A stretch of DNA of 28,099 nt from JANWKQ01 sp964624635 (lineage in GTDB: Bacteria; Bacteroidota; Bacteroidia; CAIKAF01), in the NCBI GenBank assembly GCA_964624635.1, contig CAZUXM010000031.1, positions 1 through 28,099 on the forward strand, written 5' to 3'. The position numbers and the translations under genes are program-made. Positions within the stretch are counted from its first letter, which is position 1. Every line of letters begins with the position of its first letter. Below are positions 8,859 to 16,688 of this stretch, piece after piece. The notes beneath the pieces were generated by a model, which worked only from the letters and a program-made list of their open reading frames with translations, did not search any database and had not been told where the DNA came from.

Positions 8859-10310
8859 ATGAAAAATAATCTCATTGTACTTTTATTGATTTTAGGATTT
8901 ACTCCTATTGTATATTCCCAGTTTACTACCGGTGTACCTAAAAAAGTGTGTATTGATAATATGGATTTAACCGAAATATATGAACTACTTTCATATAATA
9001 ATGGGTTTATTGTAAATACGAGTAAAGGTGGAAATAAAGGTGGAGTAGTATTGTATGACCCAATAAAAGATGTAAGCACTCCAATAGCAGGTTATCGCAG
9101 GTTTCATTATGTTAACGGCCCCAATGCTATAGGAAACGATTTTTATTTTGGAATCGATAAATCCACCTATAACGATAAGACAAAAAAGGCAGAAGAAAAA
9201 TCGATACTTTATTTTGCAGATAAAACAGGAACACTTACGGATTCATTGAACCTGAATTTTTCAATTCTTTATTTACCATCAGTTACTGACAGATATGTTT
9301 CAAAAGTTCCGATGGTGATTCAATTAAACAGCAAAATGCAGGTTGTAGTGGTTGATTTGAAATCAGGAGCCATTATTAAAACTATTTTTACCGAAAGCCG
9401 AACATCTATTGGGGCTGATCTGGTACCAAGTTCCGTTAGTGTGGATGTCAATATGAAGTATTTTGCGTATGGAACAGCGAATGGTGATGCCGGATTTGCG
9501 ATTTATGATTACCAAACTTTAGAGCCTGTATGCACTCAAAAAGAAAAATGCCAGATACATTGTATCAGATTTTCGTCGGATTCTAAATACTGTTTTGTGA
9601 TGAACATTGATACAAAAACATTGACCGTTGTTGATATTACTTTAAAGTCATCAGTAAAATCAGTTAAGTTTGATTATGAATTTTCTCATTTTGGAGTTCA
9701 TCCTGATAATGAATTGATGGTTTTTAGTGGAGGAGCTACAGGAATACAATTATACAANNNNNNNNNNTGGATGACCGACGAAAAACAAATCATTGATTTA
9801 GGAGCTATTACTTTTCAGGCAGATTTTACCTCTGATGGAAATGGGATAGGGGTTACCAGTAGAGGATTGGAATGTACAATTAGTAAAACGAATCTGCCCT
9901 ATTTTTCTTATATCCCACTTTCGGGTAATTCAAACTCCAATGGAAATAATTCCAATAATAATTCGAACAACAACTCAAATAACAGCAATATGAAATATAA
10001 ATTAGGAGAAAGAGTATTGGCTTATTTTCCATTAACCGGTGAAAGATATTCAGCAGTAATTACTAAAGTGAATGCCAGTGATTATGATGTGTTGTTTGAT
10101 GATGGACAAAGCACTGGTACAGTAACGGATCTTCAGATTGTACCCTGCCCACCATTAAAAGTAGATGATGTTGTATATGCTATTAACAAAGAAGGGTATT
10201 TAAAATGGGCCACGGTTACAAAAATTGATGGTGATAAAGTAGAAGTATGGTATGATAGCGGTCCGAAAGAAATGACCACCCGCAATAAAATCATTCAGGT
10301 AGAAAGATAG
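8859..10310 (+). CDS. Exported beta-propeller-like protein with Asn-rich linker and tandem Tudor/Agenet-like domains
   Basis: 483 residues including an assembly gap. Residues 1-20 are a signal peptide ending VYSQ. Residues about 21-355 contain repeated strand patterns of a WD40/YVTN-type propeller (for example YFAYGTANGDAGFAIYDYQT and YCFVMNIDTKTLTVVDI). A Ser/Asn linker (about 361-382) follows. The C-terminal 100 residues hold two similar modules, the first starting YKLGERVLAYFPLTGERYSA with a DYDVLFDDGQ strand, the second starting LKVDDVVYAINKEGYLKWA with VEVWYDSG. This is the pattern of Tudor/Agenet/SGF29-like small barrels. Ten N at 9758-9767 replace about three codons in the propeller. 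First gene of a tight set: the next starts 8 nt after its stop. Function unknown; the combination points to a periplasmic or surface scaffold. Fold assignments are by eye. Confidence 0.75.
   Translation: MKNNLIVLLLILGFTPIVYSQFTTGVPKKVCIDNMDLTEIYELLSYNNGFIVNTSKGGNKGGVVLYDPIKDVSTPIAGYRRFHYVNGPNAIGNDFYFGIDKSTYNDKTKKAEEKSILYFADKTGTLTDSLNLNFSILYLPSVTDRYVSKVPMVIQLNSKMQVVVVDLKSGAIIKTIFTESRTSIGADLVPSSVSVDVNMKYFAYGTANGDAGFAIYDYQTLEPVCTQKEKCQIHCIRFSSDSKYCFVMNIDTKTLTVVDITLKSSVKSVKFDYEFSHFGVHPDNELMVFSGGATGIQLYXXXXWMTDEKQIIDLGAITFQADFTSDGNGIGVTSRGLECTISKTNLPYFSYIPLSGNSNSNGNNSNNNSNNNSNNSNMKYKLGERVLAYFPLTGERYSAVITKVNASDYDVLFDDGQSTGTVTDLQIVPCPPLKVDDVVYAINKEGYLKWATVTKIDGDKVEVWYDSGPKEMTTRNKIIQVER
9758..9767. 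other. Assembly gap, 10 N
   Basis: Ten unknown bases inside the propeller-protein gene. Reading frame is kept across the gap (TAC-AAN-NNN-NNN-NNN-TGG), so the true missing length is probably 10 nt or differs by a multiple of three. Confidence 0.95.
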
Positions 10311-10318
10311 TTGACTAA

Positions 10319-11107
10319 ATGCATTTTATAAAAAACATATTTTCGATTTACATTGCTTCACTGTTTGTATTTCAGTGTTATTCTCAAAATATTGCGATTA
10401 ATACAACCGGAAATATAGGTGATCAATCTGCCATATTAGATGTATCAAGTACTTATCAAGGGGTTTTAGTTCCCAGAATAAATCTGTTATCAACTACAGA
10501 TGCAATTACAGTTCCTAATCCTGCCAATAGTTTGTTGGTATATAATACAAATGCGGCAATGTTTGATGGATCATTAGGGTATTGGTACAATTCGGGGACT
10601 ACTTTATCTCCTGTTTGGAAAAAATTCGCCGATACCCCCGGGGGATTTACGCATTATTTGGGAGAGTACTTTAATGGAGGTATTATATATTATCTATATC
10701 GGGGTAGTGATGGATTAGAGCACGGTCTTATTGTTTCCACTAGCGAAAGTCCTGGTTTGGAGTACCAGACTTTGGTATCCACAACAAATGCCAACAGAAG
10801 TGAGGATGGAGTCTATAATAGTGGTCTTATTACGAATAGTCCTTCTATAACTTATGTTAGTGCATTAGGCCCGGGTTGGTATTTACCTTCTTTGGATGAA
10901 TTGATGTTATTGTTTAATAATAGATACATAGTTAACAAAGCATTAAGGTTAGGTGGTTTTACTTTGGTTGGGTATGGACTTGGTTCTTATTGGAGTAGCA
11001 CGGAGGATGATATGAACTATGCATATAGTATTAATTTTTTTACCGGGGAAAGTGGTTGGAGTTATAAATTAGCATATTGTAAGGTTAGAGCTATCAAATC
11101 ATTTTAA
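10319..11107 (+). CDS. Exported protein with DUF1566 (Lcl)-like C-terminal domain
   Basis: 262 residues. Residues 1-22 form a signal peptide ending CYSQ. The next part (NIAINTTGNIGDQSAILDVS ... GVLVPRI) is the common Bacteroidota N-terminal motif seen in proteins resembling tail-fibre or head-domain repeats, where a beta-rich stalk begins with GINT...ASAILDVSS. The C-terminal part, about residues 115-262, has the hallmarks of DUF1566/Lcl C-terminal domains: GWYLPSLDEL, SYWSSTE, a Tyr-Ala-Tyr strand, and the ending K-V-R-A-I-K-S-F. That fold is related to fibrobacter-type (FISUMP) and C-type-lectin-like surface domains. Second gene of the exported set, 8 nt after the previous stop and 16 nt before the next start. 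It has no T9SS sorting domain. Likely envelope or surface binding protein; no ligand can be named. Confidence 0.8.
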   Translation: MHFIKNIFSIYIASLFVFQCYSQNIAINTTGNIGDQSAILDVSSTYQGVLVPRINLLSTTDAITVPNPANSLLVYNTNAAMFDGSLGYWYNSGTTLSPVWKKFADTPGGFTHYLGEYFNGGIIYYLYRGSDGLEHGLIVSTSESPGLEYQTLVSTTNANRSEDGVYNSGLITNSPSITYVSALGPGWYLPSLDELMLLFNNRYIVNKALRLGGFTLVGYGLGSYWSSTEDDMNYAYSINFFTGESGWSYKLAYCKVRAIKSF

Positions 11108-11123
11108 AACATAAAAAATAAAC

Positions 11124-11564
11124 ATAAAAAATTGGATTAAGTTAAGTACAATAATCATTTGTATATGCATGTCAAACACATATGCTCAAAATTTTCAATT
11201 GGGAATTTCAACCAAAGTATTAACTACTTCCTCTAATCTGGGAGGAGATGAATGGGATTTTATGTCAGATAAATGGGAGTTGTTATTGAATAAAACCGAT
11301 GTTACTTGCAAGTTTTCAGGTATTACCAAAAAGACGGCAAACATCAAGTTGGATTTGAAAGTTCAGGTAGTGGGTTCTACCAATACATCATTAAAGATAC
11401 TTACCTACGATAATACCTCAGCTCCAGGTGGGATTGCCCAGGTAAAATTTAAGTATGATTTCGCAGAGGTAGTAGGTACCAGTAAAAAAATCATTTTTGA
11501 GGTAGTGGGCTATGTAGACGGTACGAATGTGGGTTTCTCCAGAAGAACCGTTACATTAAAATAA
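11124..11564 (+). CDS. Small exported protein; start appears to be ATA
   Basis: The first ATG (11169) begins in the middle of a signal peptide (MSNTYAQ then mature protein). The frame is open upstream back to a TAA at 11112, and from the ATA codon at 11124 it reads I/M-K-N-W-I-K-L-S-T-I-I-I-C-I-C-M-S-N-T-Y-A-Q: a textbook 22-residue Bacteroidota signal peptide with Lys residues before a hydrophobic core. I therefore place the start at ATA 11124, giving 146 residues. Either AUA is used as a rare start or an ATG has mutated to ATA and export is weakened. The mature part is beta-rich with two similar halves (KTANIKLDLKVQVVGSTN; KKIIFEVVGYVDGTNVG). I do not recognise the family. It is the third gene of the exported set, 16 nt after the DUF1566-like gene. 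Confidence 0.7.
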   Translation: MKNWIKLSTIIICICMSNTYAQNFQLGISTKVLTTSSNLGGDEWDFMSDKWELLLNKTDVTCKFSGITKKTANIKLDLKVQVVGSTNTSLKILTYDNTSAPGGIAQVKFKYDFAEVVGTSKKIIFEVVGYVDGTNVGFSRRTVTLK

Positions 11565-11582
11565 TTTTTCCTGAATAATAGA

Positions 11583-11619
11583 GCGAAGATCATTGGTTGA
11601 AAAAAACAATTATCTTCGC
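11583..11619 (+). promoter_or_regulatory. Promoter of the GNAT gene with mirrored -7 box
   Basis: GCGAAGAT (11583-11590) is the exact reverse complement of ATCTTCGC (11612-11619). The inner bases ATTG (11592-11595) and CAAT (11607-11610) extend the pairing after one mismatch. The -7-like box TATCTTCG (11611-11618) lies in the right arm, with TTG 15 nt before it (11593-11595). The box ends 5 nt before the GTG at 11624. Confidence 0.5.
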
Positions 11620-11623
11620 CACC

Positions 11624-12118
11624 GTGAATTCTCCATCATCCGATATTCAATTACGTTTTGCTGAAAAGAAAGATGCAGCAGTAATCCTTGAACTCATCAA
11701 GGAGTTAGCTGTATTTGAAAAGGCTCCGGATGAAGTAACCAACACGTTGGAAGAAATTGAAAGAGACGGTTTCGGGGAGAATCCTATTTTTAAATGTTTG
11801 ATTGCAGAATGGAAAGGTGAAGTAGCAGGAATCTCATTATACTATATTCGATATTCCACCTGGAAGGGTAGAGTGCTTTATCTTGAAGATTTAATAGTTA
11901 GTGAAAGACATAGAGGCAAAGGGATGGGGAAACTATTGCTCGACAGAACTCTACAAGAAGCAGAAAAACTAGGGGTGAATGGTACCCGTTGGCAGGTATT
12001 GGATTGGAATGAACCTGCCATTGAATTCTATAAAAAATACCATTGCACTTTTGATGGTGAGTGGATCAACTGTAACATGGATAAAAAACAGTTGAAAAAG
12101 GCCCTCGAGGCCATGTAA
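11624..12118 (+). CDS. GNAT-family N-acetyltransferase
   Basis: A cytoplasmic acetyl-CoA-dependent acetyltransferase of 164 residues. It spans the GNAT fold: N-terminal beta-alpha (QLRFAEKKDAAVILELIKEL), the central strands with LYLEDLIVSERHRGKGMGKLLL, where R-x-x-G-K-G-M-G is the acetyl-CoA pyrophosphate-binding motif A, and the C-terminal W-N-EPAIEFYKKY motif B. The closest pattern I know is the diamine/thialysine acetyltransferase-like group (SSAT-like: YFxxYSTWxGRxLYLEDLxV), so a polyamine or amino-acid-like amine is a plausible substrate, as inference. An in-frame TTG at 11597 would add nine residues, but they overlap the promoter box, so I prefer the GTG at 11624. That start lies only 5 nt after the -7 box, suggesting a leaderless mRNA. 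Confidence 0.9.
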   Translation: MNSPSSDIQLRFAEKKDAAVILELIKELAVFEKAPDEVTNTLEEIERDGFGENPIFKCLIAEWKGEVAGISLYYIRYSTWKGRVLYLEDLIVSERHRGKGMGKLLLDRTLQEAEKLGVNGTRWQVLDWNEPAIEFYKKYHCTFDGEWINCNMDKKQLKKALEAM

Positions 12119-12134
12119 TTGTCATATAACCCCG

Positions 12135-12164
12135 TTTATCATAAACAAAATTTCTTTACGTTTG
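12135..12164 (+). promoter_or_regulatory. Promoter of the aspartokinase gene
   Basis: TTTA at 12135-12138, an 18-nt spacer and TACGTTTG at 12157-12164 fit the Bacteroidota -33/-7 consensus. Transcription would begin near 12169-12171, right at the start of a perfect 20-nt palindrome. The last four bases of the box belong to the left arm of the 40-nt repeat at 12160-12199. Confidence 0.65.
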
Positions 12165-12199
12165 TTTTACCCACGACTTAAGTCGTGGGATGATCAAAC
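12160..12199. repeat. 40-nt palindromic repeat, copy 1
   Basis: The core CCCACGACTTAAGTCGTGGG (12170-12189) is a perfect 20-nt palindrome. The flanks GTTTG (12160-12164) and CAAAC (12195-12199) pair as well, with mismatches between. A second, degenerate copy with the same total length is at 24168-24207. In RNA it would form a hairpin with a TTAA loop in the aspartokinase leader. Confidence 0.8.
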
Positions 12200-12234
12200 T
12201 AATCATAATCATTTTTACAGATCAAAAAACTAAC

Positions 12235-13512
12235 ATGTCGAACATTAAAATATTTAAATTCGGAGGAGCCTCAGTAAAAGAAGCTGCAGCAGTAAAAAAT
12301 GTAGGAAGTATCATTACAAACTATAAAGGAGAAGACAATCTGGTAGTGATTGTTTCTGCTATGGGAAAAACTACTAATGCGTTGGAAGTATTAGTGAAGT
12401 TAGGTTTTAATAAACAGGATTTTGAACCTGAGTGGAAACAGTTGTTTGATTTTCATCTGAATATTATTAACGGACTTTTTACGGATAAAACGGAGATTTT
12501 AAATGATATCAACCAGATATTTGAAGAAATCAAAATTATCCTAAACACTAACAATTCAAATGAATATAATTATCTCTATGATCAGGTAGTGTCATTGGGT
12601 GAAGTAATATCAACCCGTATAGTGGCTGCATATTGTAAATCAGTTGGTGTAAACGCTGAATTTAAAGATGCCAGAGGATTAATAAAAACAGACAATACAT
12701 ATAGAGAAGGCAAAGTGAACTGGAATGTTACTGAGTATTTAATTCATCAAAATTTCGATCCTATATTTTCGGCTGATGGTGGAAATACAAAGGTTATCAT
12801 CACACAAGGTTTTATTGGTCAGAGCTCCGAAGGAAATACTACAACACTGGGAAGAGAAGGTTCGGATTATACGGCGGCTATTTTTGCCTATTCATTAAAC
12901 GCATCAGAAGTAACTATATGGAAAGATGTACCGGGTGTACTCAACGCAGACCCCAAATATTTTGATGATGCTCAGATTTTGAATCAACTTTCATATACAG
13001 ATGCGATTGAGTTGGCATATTACGGCGCTACGGTTATTCACCCCAAAACCATTAAACCTTTAGAGAACAAAAAAATTCCGTTGAGAGTAAAAAGTTTTGT
13101 GAATCCTGAAGGAGTTGGAACGGTCATTAATCAAAAAGAATCATTAAGTGCTTTACCTACTTTTATTTTTAAAGTAAGTCAGGCATTGGTTTCCATATCT
13201 CCCAAAGATTTTTCTTTCATGGTGGAAGAGAACCTGCATGATATTTTTGGATTACTCACTAAATACCGAATCAAAGTAAACCTGATGCAACACTCAGCGC
13301 TCAGTTTTCAGCTTTGTGTAGATAATGATATAGATAAGGTAACCCAGTTTTATATGGAGTTAGAAAAGAGCTTTAATTTGCAGTTAGAAGAGAACCTTGA
13401 ATTGATAACCGTTAGGAATTACAATCAATCCACAGTTGACAGGCTATTGGCCGGAAAAAAACTTTTGGTAGAGCAAAAGAACAGTCACACAGTGCGTTTG
13501 GTGGTTAAATGA
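12235..13512 (+). CDS. lysC: Aspartokinase (aspartate kinase)
   Basis: It phosphorylates L-aspartate with ATP, the first step towards lysine/diaminopimelate, threonine and methionine. The 425-residue protein starts MSNIKIFKFGGASVKEA at ATG 12235; the in-frame ATG at 12190 lies on the edge of the palindrome and would add 15 residues not typical of the family. The amino-acid kinase domain (about 1-285) shows KFGGASV (usual KFGGTSV), a GREGSDYTAA nucleotide/substrate loop, and WKDVPGVLNADPKY. The C-terminal 130 residues, from about SLSALPTFIFKVSQALVSIS, are the ACT-like regulatory part, which in relatives binds lysine or threonine. It is monofunctional: no homoserine dehydrogenase part is attached. 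It stands alone with its own promoter, so the sequence does not show which end product controls it. The gene symbol is conventional. Confidence 0.93.
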   Translation: MSNIKIFKFGGASVKEAAAVKNVGSIITNYKGEDNLVVIVSAMGKTTNALEVLVKLGFNKQDFEPEWKQLFDFHLNIINGLFTDKTEILNDINQIFEEIKIILNTNNSNEYNYLYDQVVSLGEVISTRIVAAYCKSVGVNAEFKDARGLIKTDNTYREGKVNWNVTEYLIHQNFDPIFSADGGNTKVIITQGFIGQSSEGNTTTLGREGSDYTAAIFAYSLNASEVTIWKDVPGVLNADPKYFDDAQILNQLSYTDAIELAYYGATVIHPKTIKPLENKKIPLRVKSFVNPEGVGTVINQKESLSALPTFIFKVSQALVSISPKDFSFMVEENLHDIFGLLTKYRIKVNLMQHSALSFQLCVDNDIDKVTQFYMELEKSFNLQLEENLELITVRNYNQSTVDRLLAGKKLLVEQKNSHTVRLVVK

Positions 13513-13540
13513 TAATTTAACTAAAACGAGTTAGTAATTG

Positions 13541-13571
13541 TTTGCTTTTTTTAACAGTTTGCGTATTTTTG
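13541..13571 (+). promoter_or_regulatory. Perfect Bacteroidota promoter of the protease gene
   Basis: TTTG (13541-13544), exactly 19 nt, then TATTTTTG (13564-13571): a full match to TTTG-N19-TAnnTTTG. The box ends 26 nt before the GTG start at 13598. Confidence 0.8.
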
Positions 13572-13597
13572 AGATGTAAACTCTCAAAACTTAACAC

Positions 13598-16582
13598 GTG
13601 AAACTAAAAGTCCTACCCTTTTTATTAGGGATTTTATTCCCTTCTGTTTTATTTTCTCAGAATATTGATCAGCTAAGCGATGGTGGTACTCCCTGGGGGT
13701 ATAAATTTTCACAGTATGATGAAGAAATTCCGGTAATGCACATGGCGCCTGTTGATGTGGATGCATTGATAGCAGAGGATGCTATTGTTGATCCATTAAA
13801 AGACAGACCTTGGAGATTTGGTTATAACCATTATGTAAGCTATAACCTGAACAATTCAGGTGTTTGGAAAACCTTGGACAATGGAGATAAAGTATGGAGA
13901 TTAGGAATTAACTGTCCAGATGCTATAACCATTAATTTAGCTTTCAAGTATTTATCAATCCCCGAAGGAGCTAAATTGTATGTATATAATGCAGATAAAA
14001 CGGTGAGTCTTGGTGCTTTTACTCAAAAATATGTTTCTCCTGAGGATTTGGAATTAGGAACTGAATTAATCCCGGGTGAAAGTTTGATTATTGAATATTA
14101 TGTACCTGCTACTTGCACAGGTGTAGGTAGTGTTGAACTATACAGAGTAACTCATGGATATAGAGGAGCTGTAGATTATGCCAGAGCTTTTGGTGATGCC
14201 GGTTCATGTAATATGAATGTAAATTGTCCGGATGGTGCTCCATGGTCTGACCAAAAAAGATCAGTGGTAATGTTGGTAAGTGGTGGCTCTGGTTTTTGTA
14301 CAGGTGCATTAATTAATAATACCTGTGAAGATGCAAAACCTTATGTATTAACAGCTAATCATTGTGGTTCATCAGGATTTGGTTCGTGGGTATTTCGTTT
14401 TAATTGGGAGTCGGCTACTTGTCCTAATCCCGGAGCATCACCAAGTTTTACTTCCATGTCAGGTTCTACGTCAAGAGCAAGTAGAGCTGCTGCTGATATG
14501 AGATTAGTAGAAATAAACAGTGCCGTGCCTGCAGGAAATAATGCATATTGGTCTGGTTGGAACAGAGGGAGTGCAAACCCTCCTTCGGTTGTTGGTATAC
14601 ACCATCCTTCAGGAGATATTAAAAAAATTAGTTTTGATGATGCTACTATTGCTACAAATACTGCCATGGGTGGGGAAACCAATTGTTGCTGGGATGTAGA
14701 ATGGGATAGAAATACAACTACTGAAGGTGGATCATCAGGCTCTCCTTTATTTGATAACAATGGTAGAATTATTGGACAACTTTGGGGTGGTGCTGCTTTA
14801 TGTACCAACTTAACTGGTCACGATTATTATGGAAGAATATTCCAAAACTGGAATCCTGCCGGAAGTCCTAATAATGGTCAGTTAGAATTTTGGCTAGCTC
14901 CTTCTGGTTGTGGTGCTGTGCCAACCACTTTAGATGGTTACGATCCTAATGCTGTATCTCTTACTTTTGATGCACAAGTACAAAGTATTACTTCACCCAA
15001 CGGAACTTTATGCACCGGAACTCATTCTCCAGTTATAGTAATTAGAAATAATGGTACTACTACTTTAACTTCAATGACTATCAATTATCAGATAGATGGT
15101 GGTGCAGCTACAGGTGCACCATGGACCGGAAGTTTAGCGTCAGGAGCTACTACTAATTTTACTATGCCTAATATTACCATTGCTACAGGAGCACATACTT
15201 ATACTGTAACTATAGTAACCGGAAGTTTAAATGGTTCTAATACTGATTTAAATACTACTAACAATGCTATGACTTCTAATTATACAGGAGCTGGTGGTGG
15301 AAGCAGTGTTTCATTACCATTTAGTGAAGGTTTTGAAGGAGGTACTTTCCCTCCAACTAATTGGACGAATGAAAATCCAAACTCCAATGTAGGAAGTGCA
15401 TTATGGGTTCGTACAACTACTGCCAGTGGCTTTGGTGGGTCAACTGCTTGTGCATTAAACGATCAGATTACTCCTGCAGCTACTACTGCAGGACAGGTGG
15501 ATAATTTAATTACCCCATATCTTGATCTTACTACTCAACCTACACCTCTTAACCTTACTTTTGCTGTTGCGAATGCACGATATGATGCAAATTTTTATGA
15601 TTCATTAATTGTTTGGATCAGTACTAACTGTGGAACTACCTGGACAAGGTTAGCTTCTTACGGAAATAACACTGGTGGAAACTCATTAGCCACAGCTCCT
15701 GATGTAACTTCTGCGTTTGTACCAACTGCAGCGCAATGGGCAACTAAAACCATTAACTTAAATGCATATGCATCACAAACTGCCGCTCTAATTCGTTTCC
15801 AATTAAGAAGTGGGTGGGGTAACAATACTTATATTGATAATGTAAATATTCAAGGTACCCCAACCGTACCTCCAACGGCCTCATTTAGTGTTAACGATAA
15901 TAGCATTTGTGCAGGTCAAACAGTTACATATAATAACACCTCATCAAGAGCTACTACTTTTAGCTGGACTTTCCCAGGAGGATCTCCTTCATCAGGAAGC
16001 ACGAGCCCTATTGTAGTAACATATGCCGCTGCAGGTACCTATACTACAACACTTACCGCTACCAATTCATTTGGAACTAATACCACAACACAAACTATTA
16101 CCGTAAATGCATTACCTACAGTAACTTCTAACAGTACTTATGGAACTGTTTGTGACAATGGAGGAAATTTAGTGTTGTCAGGCGGTAGTCCAGCAGGTGG
16201 TACATACTCTGGTCCGGGTGTAACTGGAACTAACTTTAACCCTGCAACTGCAGGTGTAGGTACACATAATATTACCTATTCGTTTACCGATGGTAATGGT
16301 TGTAGCAATTCTGCTGTAGGTAGTGTGGTAGTTGCTCCATGTAGTGGTATTGATTTGAGTGGGTTGGAAAATGTACGTATTTATCCTAACCCTACTACTC
16401 AAATCATTTATATTACTGGATTGTCAAATGCTGAACATTCCTATTCTATTATTTCAACCGTTGGTCAGGAAATAAGAAATGGGGTAATTACAGGTGATGG
16501 TGCTATTGATTTAGGTGCGGTAGCTACGGGTACTTATTACATAAAAATTGATAGCAAGTTCTGGAAGATTATAAAACAATAA
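13598..16582 (+). CDS. Secreted trypsin-fold serine protease (lysyl-endopeptidase-like) with PKD and T9SS type A domains
   Basis: 994 residues, starting at GTG 13598. A signal peptide (1-21, ending LFSQ) and a pro-region (to about 205) precede a chymotrypsin-fold domain (about 206-440). The triad is visible as His255 (in TANHCG), Asp300 (in AADMRLVEI) and Ser380 (in GGSSGSPLF). The spacing and GSSGSP form resemble Lysobacter/Achromobacter lysyl endopeptidase, so cleavage after Lys is a reasonable guess, not proven. Next come a CARDB-like domain (about 450-565), a MAM/jelly-roll domain with SEGFEGGTFPPTNW (about 575-755), a PKD domain (about 760-835), an Ig-like domain (about 836-910), and a T9SS type A sorting domain (about 915-994, VRIYPNPTTQIIYI). 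Expected: export by Sec, activation by removal of the pro-region, and T9SS release or anchoring at the surface. Monocistronic, with a perfect promoter and a terminator. Confidence 0.92.
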   Translation: MKLKVLPFLLGILFPSVLFSQNIDQLSDGGTPWGYKFSQYDEEIPVMHMAPVDVDALIAEDAIVDPLKDRPWRFGYNHYVSYNLNNSGVWKTLDNGDKVWRLGINCPDAITINLAFKYLSIPEGAKLYVYNADKTVSLGAFTQKYVSPEDLELGTELIPGESLIIEYYVPATCTGVGSVELYRVTHGYRGAVDYARAFGDAGSCNMNVNCPDGAPWSDQKRSVVMLVSGGSGFCTGALINNTCEDAKPYVLTANHCGSSGFGSWVFRFNWESATCPNPGASPSFTSMSGSTSRASRAAADMRLVEINSAVPAGNNAYWSGWNRGSANPPSVVGIHHPSGDIKKISFDDATIATNTAMGGETNCCWDVEWDRNTTTEGGSSGSPLFDNNGRIIGQLWGGAALCTNLTGHDYYGRIFQNWNPAGSPNNGQLEFWLAPSGCGAVPTTLDGYDPNAVSLTFDAQVQSITSPNGTLCTGTHSPVIVIRNNGTTTLTSMTINYQIDGGAATGAPWTGSLASGATTNFTMPNITIATGAHTYTVTIVTGSLNGSNTDLNTTNNAMTSNYTGAGGGSSVSLPFSEGFEGGTFPPTNWTNENPNSNVGSALWVRTTTASGFGGSTACALNDQITPAATTAGQVDNLITPYLDLTTQPTPLNLTFAVANARYDANFYDSLIVWISTNCGTTWTRLASYGNNTGGNSLATAPDVTSAFVPTAAQWATKTINLNAYASQTAALIRFQLRSGWGNNTYIDNVNIQGTPTVPPTASFSVNDNSICAGQTVTYNNTSSRATTFSWTFPGGSPSSGSTSPIVVTYAAAGTYTTTLTATNSFGTNTTTQTITVNALPTVTSNSTYGTVCDNGGNLVLSGGSPAGGTYSGPGVTGTNFNPATAGVGTHNITYSFTDGNGCSNSAVGSVVVAPCSGIDLSGLENVRIYPNPTTQIIYITGLSNAEHSYSIISTVGQEIRNGVITGDGAIDLGAVATGTYYIKIDSKFWKIIKQ

Positions 16583-16603
16583 TATTTCACAATAATTAAA
16601 TAT

Positions 16604-16637
16604 AACCCTGATATAAGTAATTGTATCAGGGTTTTTT
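16604..16637 (+). terminator. Rho-independent terminator of the protease gene
   Basis: AACCCTGATA (16604-16613) and TATCAGGGTT (16624-16633) form a perfect 10-bp stem with a 10-nt loop, followed by a T-run (16632-16637). It lies 21 nt after the stop codon. Confidence 0.9.
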
Positions 16638-16644
16638 ATTTCGG

Positions 16645-16671
16645 TTGTTACTACTTAATATTTTACCTTTG
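16645..16671 (+). promoter_or_regulatory. Promoter of the E1 dehydrogenase gene
   Basis: The -7 box TACCTTTG (16664-16671) is an exact TAnnTTTG match. TTG at 16645-16647 lies 16 nt upstream, slightly closer than the usual 19. The box ends 17 nt before the ATG at 16689, and the promoter begins only 7 nt after the preceding terminator. Confidence 0.65.
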
Positions 16672-16688
16672 ACCCATTATTTGATATT

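Noticed and set aside
11597..11623. TTG start for the GNAT gene
   Set aside because: The extra nine codons overlap the promoter inverted repeat and add no GNAT sequence; the GTG at 11624 fits better.
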